In this document: positions 46,740-58,952 of the stretch, piece by piece | Numbering within the stretch: position 1 is the first letter of the stretch | Layout of the letters: each line of letters starts with the position of its first letter | Origin: Sambucus nigra | Taxonomy: Eukaryota; Streptophyta; Magnoliopsida; Dipsacales; Adoxaceae | Length of the DNA stretch: 64,000 bases | Direction of reading: 5' to 3' | NCBI GenBank assembly: GCA_949130495.1 | Contig: OX422211.1 | Location: 444,486,219-444,550,218, forward strand | The notes under the pieces: generated by a model | Seen by the model: the letters and a program-made list of their open reading frames with translations, nothing else | What the model was told of the DNA's origin: nothing | Databases searched by the model: none | Made by a program: the position numbers and the translations under genes

Positions 46740-48226
46740 TAACGGAATTTCGTCCCGAAATTCGAAAAATAAGGCATACCTGGTAAGAATAAATCTGGGT
46801 ATCTCTCACGCATATCTGCCTCACGCTCCCAAGTGGATTCCTCCACATTATGATGCTCCCACTGGACCCGTACAAGTGGAACTACCTTCGACCTCAATCT
46901 CCTCTCGCTATGGTCCAGGATAGCCACCGGTCTCTCCTCGTAAGAGCTGTCAGGCTGTAAGTCTATCTTATTTATCGCAATGTGGGTATGGGCCATATCA
47001 TCCCGAAGATATCGTCTCAACGACGAGATGTGGAATACATCGTGAATGCGATGTAAATGCTCTGGTAGTCCCAATCTGTATGCTACCGACCCAATCCTCT
47101 CGATAATGGGAAATGATCCCACGTACCTCGGGGCCAATTTCCCTTTCTTCCCGAACCTCATCACTTCTTTCATTGGAGATACACGTAGTAACACTTGGTC
47201 CCCCACATTAAACTCCTGGAAGAACCGTTTCGCATCGGCGTAGCTTTTTAGCCTGTCCTGGGCTACTCGAATGCGACTCCTGATTATCTCAATTCTCGCG
47301 GAGGTTTCCCGAATTACCTCTGGTCCTAGCAGCTTGTTATCCCCCACCTCGAGCCAACAAGTTGGGGAACGACAAGGCCTGCCATACAAAGCCTCGAATG
47401 GAGTCATGCCAATCGTTAACAGATAAGAGTTATTATAAGCAAACTCTACCAGTGAAAGATGTGGCTCCCAAACTCCTCCAAAATCAAGAACACACATGCG
47501 TAGCATATCCTCCAACATCTGATTAGTAAGCTCTGTCTGTCCATCTGTCTGTGGGTGATAAGCTGAACTCAGTCTCAACTCAGTATCCATAGCCTCCTGA
47601 AAGCTCTCCCAGAAACGCGACACGAAAATCTTGTCTCTATCTGACACAATATTCAGGGGCACCCCATGTAATCTGACAATCTCAGCAATGAACAACTGAG
47701 CATACTGACCCGTGGTATAGTCTGTCCACACCGGCAGAAAATGAGCCACCTTGGTCAAACGATCTACAATCACCCAGATAGAGTCGTGGCCCCACTGTGA
47801 TGTAGGCAACCCTGTAATAAAATCCATGGAAATACTCTCTCACTTCCACGCGAGTATTTCCAATGGCTGAAGCAACCCTGACGGTTTCTGATGGTCCACC
47901 TTTACCAGCTGGCAGGTAGAACACTTGGACACGAACTCAGCAATGTCCTTCTTCATCCCACTCCACCAGTATTGCCGCCTCATATTCTGGTACATCTTAT
48001 CTCCTTTAGGATGTACCGCAAATCGAGACCCGTGAAACTGGGTCATCACTGCATGACGTAATTCTGATCCTTCTGGGACCACTAATCTCCCATTAAACCT
48101 CAAACCCCCATCAGAACTAACAGAATAGGACTCAGCACCCTCGGCTAGAAGTCGTACAATCTGCTCCTTGCAAAACGGGTCTTCGGTCTGTGCCTGTATC
48201 ACCCTCGTAACAATCTCGGGTGTCAC
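46736..48226 (-). pseudogene. Tekay integrase with chromodomain
   Basis: Frame 48226-47840 holds the H2C2 zinc-binding part (HGSRFAVH, CSTC). A stop (TGA where Trp is expected) separates it from the 363-codon frame 47827-46736. That frame shows the catalytic triad as Asp2 (MDFITG), Asp63 (IVSDRDKIF) and Glu99 (DGQTELTNQ), with 35 residues between the last two. A GPY/F-like segment (KLAPRYVGSFPIIERIG) and a C-terminal chromodomain (PVAILDHSERRLRS ... VQWEHHNVEESTWERE, about residues 300-347) follow. Chromodomains of this group steer integration to heterochromatin. The second frame is intact; the single stop upstream breaks the polyprotein. Confidence 0.93.
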
Positions 48227-48292
48227 TGTTATAACATATATGAAGGAATGGGCTAGTGTGTCCTGGTGACCCCACTCCTTCCACTTTGTTTT

Positions 48293-49549
48293 CTAGACAT
48301 CCGCTACATCGTCTACCGGTCTACGGCTCAACACATCAGCAACTATGTTGGCCTTCCCCAGATGGTACTGTATGTCGAACTGATAGTCCTTCACAAACTC
48401 TAACCATCTGCGCTGACGCATATTCAGCTCTCGCTGAGTGAACAGGTACTGCAGTGACTTGTGGTCTATGAACAAACGAAATTTCTCCCCCAATAAATAG
48501 TGCATCCATATCCTCAATGCAAAAACGACCGCTGCTAACTCCAGGTCGTGGGTGGGGTAATTCTTCTCATGCGGCTTAAACTTGCGGGAGGCAAAAGCTA
48601 TAGCCTTCTCTTCCTACTGAAGTACTCCCTCAAGTCCCCGTAAAGAGGCATCGGTGTAAACCAGGTAGTCCCCACCCAGCTTCAGTAACGTAAGGATCGG
48701 TGCTGAAGTAAGCTTGTCTTTCAGCTCGTCGAAAGCCAATTGGCAAGCATCATCCCAAACATATGGAACCCCTTTGCGAGTTAGGTTCGTCAATGGACCC
48801 GCTATTTTGGAGAATCCCCGAATGAATCTCCTGTAATATCCGGCTAATACCAAGAAACTTTGCACTTTCGTCGGTGTCGTGGGTTGTCCCCACTCCCTTA
48901 TCGCTGACACTTTACTCGGGTCAACTGCTATCCCCTGCTCAGAAACAACATGGCACAAGAATTGTACTTATCGCAACCAGAATCCGCACTTCTCGTACTT
49001 AGCATACAACTGATTCTCTCGTAGAGTCTGAAGAACATGTATCAAGTGCTAGGCATGCTCCTCCTCGGAGTGTGAATATATCAAAATGTCATCTATGAAG
49101 ACGATGACAAACTGATCCAAGAACTCTCTGAACACTTGGTTCATTAAGTCCAGGAACACAGCTGGAGCATTTGTGAGGCCAAATGGAATCACCCTGAACT
49201 CGTAGGACCCATATCTCGTTAAGAAAGAAGTCTTTGAAACATCCTGCTCCCTAATACGTAGCTGATGGTACCCCGACCTCAGATCTATCTTCGAAAAGAA
49301 AGTGGCTCCCCTCAGCTGGTCGAACTGATCATCGATTCGAGGCAACGAATACTTATTCCGTATCGTGACCTTGTTCAACTCCCGGTAGTCCACACATAGC
49401 CTCAGTGAACCATCTCTATTCTTCACAAACAAGATTGGAGTGCCCCAAGGTGAGGTACTCCTGCGAACGAAACCCTGACTTAACAGCTGCTCTATCTGAT
49501 CTCGTAACTCTCGCATCTCCGTCGGAGCCATACGGTATGGAGCGCGCAC
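48293..49549 (-). pseudogene. Tekay reverse transcriptase and RNase H
   Basis: [37 protein letters not shown] and an intact active site [11 protein letters not shown] (49049-49549). The connection domain follows in the same frame ([37 protein letters not shown]) to 48614. RNase H then shows [26 protein letters not shown] and a VADVLSRRP end at 48293. In-frame stops lie at about 49049, 48960, 48612 and 48290; at least two fit Gln codons turned to stops. A frame change near 49560-49588 separates it from protease. Confidence 0.92.
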
Positions 49550-49587
49550 TATAGGTCGAGTATCTGGTAATAAGTCTATGACAAAGT

Positions 49588-51078
49588 CTATCTTGCGACT
49601 GGGGGTAGGCCTAGTATCTCCTGAAATACATCGAAATACTCACGAACAACTGGGATCGAGTCTAAGGGAATCACAACCTCCTTAGAGGTATCCTCCTCTA
49701 TGTAATACAAATGAGCGATCGAGCCTCCCTCTGGGCGAGGCATCGCCACTACAAACATCTCTTGCCCCGAAATGGCAAAAATAATACTCCCACCAAAACA
49801 ATCTATCATGGCCCTGTAAGTAGCGAGCCAATCCATACCGATAATAACGTCATGCTCATGCATATCTAAGACTAACATGTCTGCAGGTAATACCAAGCTA
49901 CCAATCTCTACCCCCACTCCCCGGCATATAAAGAAAATTAGCGATCCACTCCCCAATAGTGAGTCTACACACGTCACAGTGCTCTCTTCTGTGGCTAATA
50001 ATCCTAAGGCCTTCGCAAAATGCGTAGCTATAAAATAATGCGTCGCCCCAGTATCAAATAAAACTCGACCCATAGTACCATGGATAGGAAACATACCCTC
50101 AATCGTGGGTGGTGCCTGTGGAGCTGCTTCCTGGTGGACGTTATAGACATGTCCATACTGCAACTGCCCCTGCTGCACTAGAGCTGCTGGAATGGCTGGT
50201 AGGGTTGGTACCTGAGCTGCGATTGGGAGGGCGGCTGGAAAAAGTGGCCTCTGTGGCTCGATACGGGCACCCTGCTGCCGTGGGGCCCTATCACCCTCTG
50301 GGTAATCCTGGAACTTATGGCAATGCTTGTCGCACACAAAACATCGGCCTCTGAAGTTACTCCCCCTCTGACCCTGTTGTTGTCGGTGTCGGCCTTGCTG
50401 GCCTTGTTGACTTGGGACTTTATTCCTCTCTGGGCAATTCTGACACTTATGGTCTTTCCTGCCACATCGGAAACACCTCTCTCGAAACTGCTTCACTTCA
50501 CCACGTTGTTGACCAGTCTCGCTTTTTCCTTGGTCTTGCGGGCCTTGAGGGGAAATTTGCGGTAAAACTATGTGAGGGTGAGGATAATCTCTCCACTTGT
50601 GACCCGGTTGTACACATTTATAACAGAGTTCCGAAATTCTTCGCTGGTCGGATTGTAGTTTATCCCCAATCTGATTCGGACAAGATTGACGTTTGTGACC
50701 GTCCATTGCACAACTGAAACACCTCCTTATGATTTCATTCTGAATCTGACTTCGTTGGCCCTGACACTTTTGGCCCTTTACATAAATTTTGTTACTTCTG
50801 GAACTGACTCGGTCTTGAGTGGTTTGTTATCGCAATTTTGGTGCCTTCGCAAAATTGTCAACTTTAGTCACATGCATTTGGTTAACCTCTCTAGATCTTT
50901 TACCTCCTCTAAGCTGTATGTTGCGTTCGTGGTACTGTAAAACTGCAGTGGTAACTGCTTGCGCCACAATGCCCGTAAATTCGGCGATTGGTACCCTTTT
51001 CGGAGACACCTGAGGCGTGAGTTGTCCTTGCTCATTAACTTCCCCAATGGTATTAGCTTGTTCTTCCTGACGGGCCAT
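49588..51078 (-). pseudogene. Tekay gag remnant with four zinc knuckles, and protease
   Basis: The N-terminal gag piece starts at 51078 (MARQEEQANTIGEVNEQ) and runs about 83 codons to KAPKLR. The Retrotrans_gag core that should follow is missing. Next come four knuckle-like motifs: CFSCAMDGHKRQSC, CYKCVQPGHKWRDY, CFRCGRKDHKCQNC and CFVCDKHCHKFQDY, the second and fourth having Tyr for the last Cys. A Gln-rich spacer leads to an intact aspartic protease (VLFDTGATHYFIATHFAKAL, then IIGMDWLATYRAMIDCF), ending at 49588. Tekay gags usually carry one knuckle, so four is unusual. Confidence 0.9.
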
Positions 51079-51248
51079 CTGAAAGTTTCAAAAATTACAT
51101 TAGAATAAGTTTAACATTCGTATCGACAAGTCGCAGAAGCACGAATTTCCAACGCATAAAGATGAATACAACATTCCTAATGTTAGGGCTCTATAGCAAA
51201 AGCTTAAAGCGAAATAAGACGTATAGATCCAAAGGACACTAGAACCTG

Positions 51249-51260
51249 GCTCTGATACCA
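51249..51260 (-). other. Primer binding site of the Tekay element
   Basis: Minus strand TGGTATCAGAGC, the exact plant initiator-Met PBS core, two bases from the LTR edge at 51263. Confidence 0.93.
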
Positions 51261-51262
51261 CC

Positions 51263-54200
51263 TGTGACACCCCGCCTAATTAAATACCAGGCGATCACTC
51301 CTTTATTAAATTAAAATCAAGGTGAACAGTTGGTTCATTCTTAGCATCACTATCGTAAAAATAACTTTTCCAATTTAAACACCCTAATTAATTAAGCTAA
51401 GTGTCAAAACCATTTTTTTAGACATTACTATCCAATTTTTTATTTTATAAACCAAGATTTAAATATATACAATAATTCAATATTAAAGAATCACACCACA
51501 ATTTTCCTGGAACATATAATCCAAATAAATTAAACATTCAACAACTAAATCCCAACATTTAAAATTTAAAGTAAAACATCCGGACAGTAATAAATCCCAA
51601 GTGACAATACTAGAAATAAATGAATCACAATGTCCAATAAAACAAATGGATAATGGAAACGGGCGACACATGCCCAACTGAATAAATAAGCTAGGAGTGG
51701 AATCAAATAAATGAAGTCGTCTAAGCAAGAGGCCTGCAACTCCCACTTAAGCTGCAGCATGTTCCTTCCAAAGGATCCTATGCAAGACGCCCCTGTGGCT
51801 GGGCACCTGTAATATATACATCTATATACAAGAGAGAAAGGAAAATAGAAACGGTTCAGAGACCGATAGTGTAAATGATTTAAAATTCGTTTAGCAAGTA
51901 TTTAAAATGTTTACAGGCCAATGCAACAACATATTAGTGCGACACTCTCTTGAGAAATTCTCACCTCTCTTCTAATGTGCACACCTATCGCACTAACCTT
52001 CCCAACGATTTATCTTATTTTATATCGCACTAATCTTTCCAATGGTTTAACTTATCTTGGATTACTCGTAAGATCTAAAACTGATCAATATAATTGTTTA
52101 AGAGGAAAATTTCATTCAGGAACAAAGCTCTCATTTTTAACTTTATTTATTAATAAAGTTTCCCAGCGTCATATTATACTTTTCAAAATAAGTATTTCCA
52201 ATTTGAAATCATTATTCATTTCTTATTTACCATAAACACAATAGGAAATTCCACATTTCAAAATTTCATATATATATTAAATACTCGTATAATATATATA
52301 TTCTAACAGCACCCCACATAAAAATTATGGTGCGTGCATACTTTGCTATCCAATCCCCGTATCACTCGTACTAATGGAAATACAAGTTCGGAATCACTCT
52401 CGAACTGTATTAAATAAAACACAAACAATATTGAGGCGAAGCATAGATTCCAAGTCTCTAAGAGAATATCACATGCCCCCACGTCTCTTAGGACCGTCTG
52501 AACTATCGATTCGATAGCCTATACCAAGGATTTTTATCTTCTAGGGTACAAGTCAATATCCCCCATAAAGGTCCCATCGAGATAAGACTGTCCCAGTGCG
52601 GTAACCTCAGGGATAGCAAGTAGCGCGGGCACGATTTTCACACATAGATAGTATATGCATAAACACAGTCATATAACTATACTACTATTACCGTATCAAA
52701 TTAGGTACATCTCTAATCCCATAGCTACGACATTTGTCCTTATTTCTCATTATTTAGTTCTCATGTATAACCGTTCATTTCTTACTTTAATTTGAGGGAT
52801 CATTCCAACTTATTGCGTAACACTCATGGATCCTATCCTCCCAAGTGTAGAATTCAGTAGGTAATCTAATTTCCAACGTAACTATCTTATGCATCTCTCC
52901 CCTTAATACATAATTTCATCGTCCCTTATATGTAAATATCCCAAAAATACAACTCTCGTTTTACATTAAAGGTCCCATAATTATTTATAAGTCCTATTGG
53001 CCTTCTTTATTTCCAAAAACATTTTAATAAGGGTGTCCAAGGATTATTTCTCATTAAATTGAATTCAACTAATTTAAAAAGGGGAAATATGAATCTGCCA
53101 GAAGGGGTCGATCGATCGAGGGCTGGGGCTCGATCGATCGAACCTTCGATCGATCGAAGCTCTTGGCTCGATCGATCGATCAAGCAGGTATGGCAAATTC
53201 TGCAGGAAACCAGTTACGGGTTCTATGACACAACCCCATCCAAATCCAGATTTTTCACACCCAAACTCCCTAAAATTTGTACTATAATCAGTATACACCC
53301 ACATTATTCATCTTCTACGTAAAGCATGCAATTTTTTTCATCAATAACCATGGATTAATAGGCCAAAACTTCATTAAAATCTCAAGAACCCTAGAATTTA
53401 TTTAACATGGTTCTAATCATTCTTTTTCCCGAAATTTCTACTCCTAATTCAACAAAATTTCATGGTTAAGCCTCTACATATAAAAGGGTTTCCAGATTAT
53501 CATTCAAATCATTACTACATGCGATTTTCCTATCTCCAACATGAATTTTTCTTCTACCAAACTCATCCTAATCACCCTAGACTAACATGAACGATGAATT
53601 AACGACAATAAGCAAGATAAATACTTGCTTGGGATTTTCAGAGTTCTGATTTGATGATGAATTTGGTGTGGTTGCGTTCCCCGTCGCGCGATCTACGCGT
53701 TGGTGGTGGTGGCGGTGCAACCGCATGGATTTTTGGACTAGAATTTGCTTTGAAAGCACTTTCCTTCCCTCTCCTATGGCCATCACTTGTCTTTGGTTGT
53801 TTTAACCCTAGAAGGCAACCTTAGACATCTGATATAACCCTTGGAATTTCGTGGGTTTAATTACCCAAAAATATAAAATGTCCAAAATGCCCTCCCGGGG
53901 TACTAATTAAGCCTAAAAACGCCCCGAGGTCCAAACTAAACCCCTGGGTACACTTTTCTGACTATCTCGACCCTTCCGGACACTTTGGCGCACTCAAAAC
54001 GACCATACGAGTAACTTATACTATATTCACTTTTATTAATCAATATTTAGTCCCGACGCGACACTGCCGCGTCTCGACTCAAATTTCCAAAATTGTCATT
54101 TTATTCACTCTTGACATTTAATAGAACCAATATTATATTAATTTACTCATTAGTAATATTCAACGATAAGTTTCCCATAATTACTAACTCACATCACGTT

Positions 54201-54358
54201 AATAATTATAAAGTGATTAATTTTCGGATTTATATTAAATTAATAACTCACATTAAATTTAATAAATCCCCAAATTAATATTGCATATTAAATTAATAAC
54301 TCACATTAAATTTAATAAATACCCAAATTAATATTGCATAAAAATACGGGGTATTACA
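51263..54358 (-). repeat. 5' LTR of the Tekay element
   Basis: 3096 bp, TGTGACACC to GGGTATTACA. It is about 72 bases longer than the 3' LTR, mainly from a tandem duplication of about 53 bases near its outer edge (54233-54340) and an extra 16-base GATCGATC unit in the cluster at 53106-53184. Confidence 0.93.
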
Positions 54359-55690
54359 TAAATATGTTAAATTATGGATATTTTTTGTAATTAAAGAAAT
54401 TATCACATAAAGGAAATTAGTGTGATGGCATAAGAGTACTAAAGTAATTATAAGGTTTCTTGGAAAGAAATTATGGGTTAAGGACAATAAGGGAAGTGGG
54501 TAATTAAAATACGGAAGTAGTGTGATTATATGTCATAGTTGGCAGTGACTGAGCTCAAGGGGGTGGGGCCGCTATAGTGGGCTCGCAGCCGAAATAGCGG
54601 GCATGAGTAGTAGTTATAGTGGGCTCATGACTATTTTAAATCGCATAGTTTTTTTCGATGTTGCCTTTATTCCTCTCTTTTTTCTTATTAATCTCTATAA
54701 CAACCCTATTCACTCTACAAAATAACTACTACCTCCCATTCTTAACCAATAATTCAACCACTAAACTTCAACTAAATTCCACATAAATTATATACTTTCA
54801 ATTTACAAAGTATCCCCTTTTATTCTAACTAGAAATTTTACAATACTGAATTTATTTTGGGACAACATTTTCTTGATTCTAAAAGATTTTTGGAGAAAAC
54901 TTGGAGGGCAATTCAGCTACTTCTCAATGGGGTTACTTACTACACAATCAAGACTTTCTTTACATCCATTGAGGATTATATGAGGAGAAAACTTTAAAGG
55001 TTTCTTCTACAACTTCTCCTTTATAATTTAGAGAATTTTCTCAAACAAGGAAAGATATTTATACTCTATCCTCTCATGATGTAACTAATCAATTCTACCA
55101 ATATATTTTTTACAAATTATAAAATTTGTGTAGACGTGATTATAGATGATTATGTATTTCCCCAGTTTAAAAATTATGATTTTGTAAAATTAATAAATGA
55201 ATCCAAATTCATGAAATTATAAATTTTTTAAATATGGTTATTTAAAATACATAATTTAAAGGAGTTGACGCCGATAATGGTGGGGTATACCAATTAATAT
55301 AATAATTATAGACGTTATCATTTGCACTCATTAGTGATAGTTTTACTACTTGATTTCGTAACTATTATCTTGCCCCAGTGGGCCTAACATGTCGCATTAT
55401 TTTAGTGCTCACGTGTACCCGACTTGGTTCTTACTCGAGGACACTATCTTTTATTACAGTCACTATCGATCTTTGAAGATGTAGGGGTTGTACCTACTTT
55501 TAGAGTCATTTCATTTATGTTGAGAGATACGACGTTTACTTTATTCGTAGTAATTGTACTATGTTGTAAAGATAGTATGGATTTAAGAATGTAGGTATGT
55601 ATCAGTTATTGTCAGTTTGTATATATTGTACTGAGTAATGTATTTAACTATTATTCATTATATATCACTATTCGAGAATTTCTCATAGTT
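54359..55690 (+). repeat. Outer chromovirus 5' LTR, right piece
   Basis: After the Tekay duplication the outer LTR resumes and parallels 59190-61240: GGCAGTGACTGAGCTCAAGG, the TCTACAAAATAACTACTACC region, and GTAAAGATAGTATGGATTTA. Relative to the other LTR about 550 bases are missing near 55240. The alignment stops near 55690, where SIRE-like sequence begins. No coding sequence. Confidence 0.75.
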
Positions 55691-58620
55691 TATATATATG
55701 ATATGTTTTGTGTTTTTACTCTTTTTGTTTTCATTTATTCCATGTTTGCCTTATGCTTAATCTTTTATTTATATTGTCATGTATTATGATCATCTTAGTA
55801 TCTTATACTTAAATTCTTCCATCATTGTTGATACCATTTTTTAGTATTTTGGATTATTTGTACTCGTGTTGCCAAACTATTTTCCATTGAATACTTGCTT
55901 CGCACCACTGCACGATATATTTATTTTTTCCTTTACGATTACCCATGCTTCACTTAAGGGGAGATTTGGTTTTATTTGGGAGAAATGTTTTATTATTGCG
56001 CACCTCATTGTTTTTCTATTCTTGAACAAAAAGGGGGAGAAATGGTAACTAACTCTTTGCATGCGGGGGAGATCTTCAACTTAAGGGGAGACGTCCTATC
56101 TTAGGTATAAATGATTAGAAAAAGAGGGAGGTTTTTTCATACGAAGTTTATATATTGTAATATTCTCTTTGAATTTGAAGGCGTGTTTTAAGTGTAGCAA
56201 TTATGCAGTAAAGGTTTACATAAGAGAAAATCGATTCGAGTTTGTGTCGGTCAAGCGTCTATAACTTTTTTCCTTTGGGGGTTAAAAATTGAGTCTTAGT
56301 GAGCTTGACGACCCAATAAGTATTGTTTTTTTTAGTTTTGTCCTGGATTATCCAAAGGGGGAGATTCGTAAGGAAAATTTTTTGAATCGAGTAAATTTGT
56401 ATATATTGGCTTTATCCCGTGTTTGAAAAAACATATTAGAGTCATAGGTTAGGACTTGAGTTGGTTGCCCTTCAAGCCAGTGATGTATTATTGAAGATTG
56501 TAGCTGCCAAAAATAAAGTATGCTTCATGCTTCGACTCGAGTTTCGTCTTCATCATCCGAGGGATCTTAATGAGGTATGTATACATGTTTATGTTTGATC
56601 CCTAGATTTTATTTTCGGTGTTAGTATTTTATAAAATTATTTTTTAAGTGTTTTAAAATGATTTTATTACTTTTAATATTTTTTTAGAAGAAAAATATTT
56701 TTTGCAAGGTAGTTAGAATGACATTGGTATGAGTGTGCACGGGAAAGGTCTACGAAAGGAGAAATCTCCTTTGTGTGAAAGTCCACTGTTGGCAAGAGTA
56801 TAAAAAGATTAAGAGGTAATAAAAACATAAAAAAGTCAAGGCCAATATTTCTCATTGATGCTTCAAAAATTAGATATCTTCAAAAAGAAAATGAGAGAAA
56901 AAGTATAATATAAAATTTTGAGGGTGTTTAGTTAAAGAGCAATGAATTTGTACAGTGTGTCCTAGTTGAGCTTAGTTGTTTTGACGCTATTAATTCCAAA
57001 ATCAACACAATTTCTAGGCCAGTGTGCATTGTGTCTGTTTCTCCTTTTGAGCTTTTTATTGACATGTGAGGCTAAATCAAATATTGTGATCAGATAGATC
57101 TACTTGGACATTTTTGAGTGATTGGGCCATTTTCTCTTATTACTAGTTCACACCCTTCACTCTATACCACTACGTTTAGAAACACTGATACTATGTGAGT
57201 GTGTAAACTAATGTATTTGTGTCTTTTGTTGTCATTTTTACCTATTTATAGTTGTGGTTCATTAGTATATGTGTGGCTGTATATATGGTATGTTTTATGT
57301 CTTGACTCTTTGCATTTTCATTTAACCCATGTTTGCCTTATGCTTAATATTTGATTTAGATTGGCCAATGTTATGATCATCTTACTATCTTATACATAAG
57401 TTCTTACATCACAGTTGGTATCATTTGTTTGTAGTTTGGATTATTCGTAATTGTGTTGCCGAACTATGTGTCGTTGAATACTTGCTTCACACCACTGCAT
57501 GATATATTTATGTTTTCCTTTACTATTACCCATGCTTCACTTAGGGGATATTTAGTTTTATTGGGATACATATATGTTTTATTATTGTACACCTTATTCT
57601 TTGTCTATTCCTGAACAAAAAGAGGAGAAATTGTAATTAACTCTTTTCATGTGAGAGAGACTTTTAACTTGGGGGGAGATGTCCCTTATTAGGTAGAGAT
57701 GGTTAGACAAAAGGGAAGGATTTTTCATATGCAATTTATATATTGTTATATTCTTTTTATATTCAAAGGCGTGTTTAAGTGTGCAGGTTAGAAACGATGT
57801 GTCAAAAGATTATATAAGAGCAAAGCTACTCAAATTTATGTCAGTCAAGAGTATGTAACTTTTTTCCTTACGATATTGGGAATTGAGTCTTAGTGAGATT
57901 GACGGCCTAGTAAGTTTTTTTATTTTGAGTTTTTTCCCGGAATAGCCAATTAGGAAGATTTGTCAGGAATGATTATCTAATCGAGTAAATTTGTATGTAT
58001 TGTCTTATTCCATGTTTGGATAAAACTTGTTTAATTCACAGGTTAGGACTTGAAATGGTTGTCCTTCAATCCCATGATGTGCAATTACAGATTGTAGCGG
58101 CCAAATATCAAGTACACATCATGGTTAGAGCAAAGTTTCATCTGAGGGATCCCAATGGGGTATGAATACATATTTATGTTTGATCCCTGAATTTAGTTTT
58201 GGGTGTTAGGACTTTATAAATTTAATTTTAAGTGTTTTAAAATGATTTTATTCCTTTTAATATTTTTTGAAATAAAAATATTATTTTCAAGGTCGTTAGA
58301 ACGACATTTGTATATCGTTTGAATGAGATATGGTATATCATTAGAACAGCTTCGAACAAACCATTTCCTCGTTGCTCTGGAATGTTATTGTATAGTTTGT
58401 TGGAAAATTGTTCGAACGAGATGCTATACTTCATTCTAACAAAATGTACCTCATTTGAACGAGTACACAAATATTTATTTTATTCGAGTTTTTCCTAATA
58501 GTTTTTCAGCCTTATCTCATTTTCAACAAATCAGCAGGTTTTTTCGATTGTGGGTTTTCCTCACACATCGTCGTGTTGTGGCTTGCTATTTATTTTATTC
58601 TTGCTTACTCACTTATATGC
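55691..58620 (+). mobile_element. Two partial SIRE-like copia 3' ends in tandem
   Basis: Block A (55691-56720) and block B (57241-58620) are diverged direct repeats of each other; both contain GTTTGCCTTATGCTTAAT, CACCACTGCA and a polypurine-like tract (CCAAAGGGGGAGATT at about 56353; degenerate at about 57945) followed by LTR-like sequence. Between them, 56721-57240 matches the SIRE-like internal 3' region around 23380-24000 (GTGCACGGGAAAGG, ACTAGTTCACACCC). So two copia 3' ends lie head to tail in plus orientation. Block B also carries the TTCGAACGA-type palindrome cluster (58290-58462). No pol or gag is present. Confidence 0.7.
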
Positions 58621-58949
58621 ATTCTTAGGACAAGATTAAAATTGGAAAACTGTTTCACCCAACACTTACGATTTTTATTCAGGGTAAAATTTATTAAGAT
58701 TGTAAAACTTAAAAATTGGTGGTGTTTCTGTACAAATCCTAGGGCGCAATGGCTTTCTCAAAATAGACTGGATCAACCTAATTATTAAAAATATAATAGT
58801 TTTGACTCACTTTATATGAGGATATAGTTGACTCAGTTTAGATGAGGTGGCAGTATTTTGATTGAGATACATAAGGTGCTACTAGTTTGACTCAAGTAAA
58901 TGAGGGGTGATTATGAATTTTGAGGATGGAATTTTTTTATTAGGGGGAA
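58621..58949 (+). other. 3' tail of the outer chromovirus interior
   Basis: The last bases, GAATTTTGAGGATGGAATTT and TAGGGGGAA (58941-58949), resemble the end of a chromovirus interior and its polypurine tract before the 3' LTR. The rest is AT-rich and unassigned. Confidence 0.55.
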
Positions 58950-58952
58950 TAT

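Larger units (their letters stand above)
43702..54358 (-). mobile_element. Tekay/Del-type chromovirus, whole unit
   Basis: A 10.66-kb element in minus orientation with LTRs at both ends, a tRNA-Met-type PBS, a polypurine tract, and gag-pol ending in a chromodomain. It is flanked by a perfect 5-bp duplication TAAAT (43697-43701 and 54359-54363). It lies one base to the right of the Tat 3' LTR. Gag is internally deleted and pol carries several stops, so it is not autonomous. The bases that differ between its LTRs are largely C/T and G/A transitions in the stretches I compared. Confidence 0.95.
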
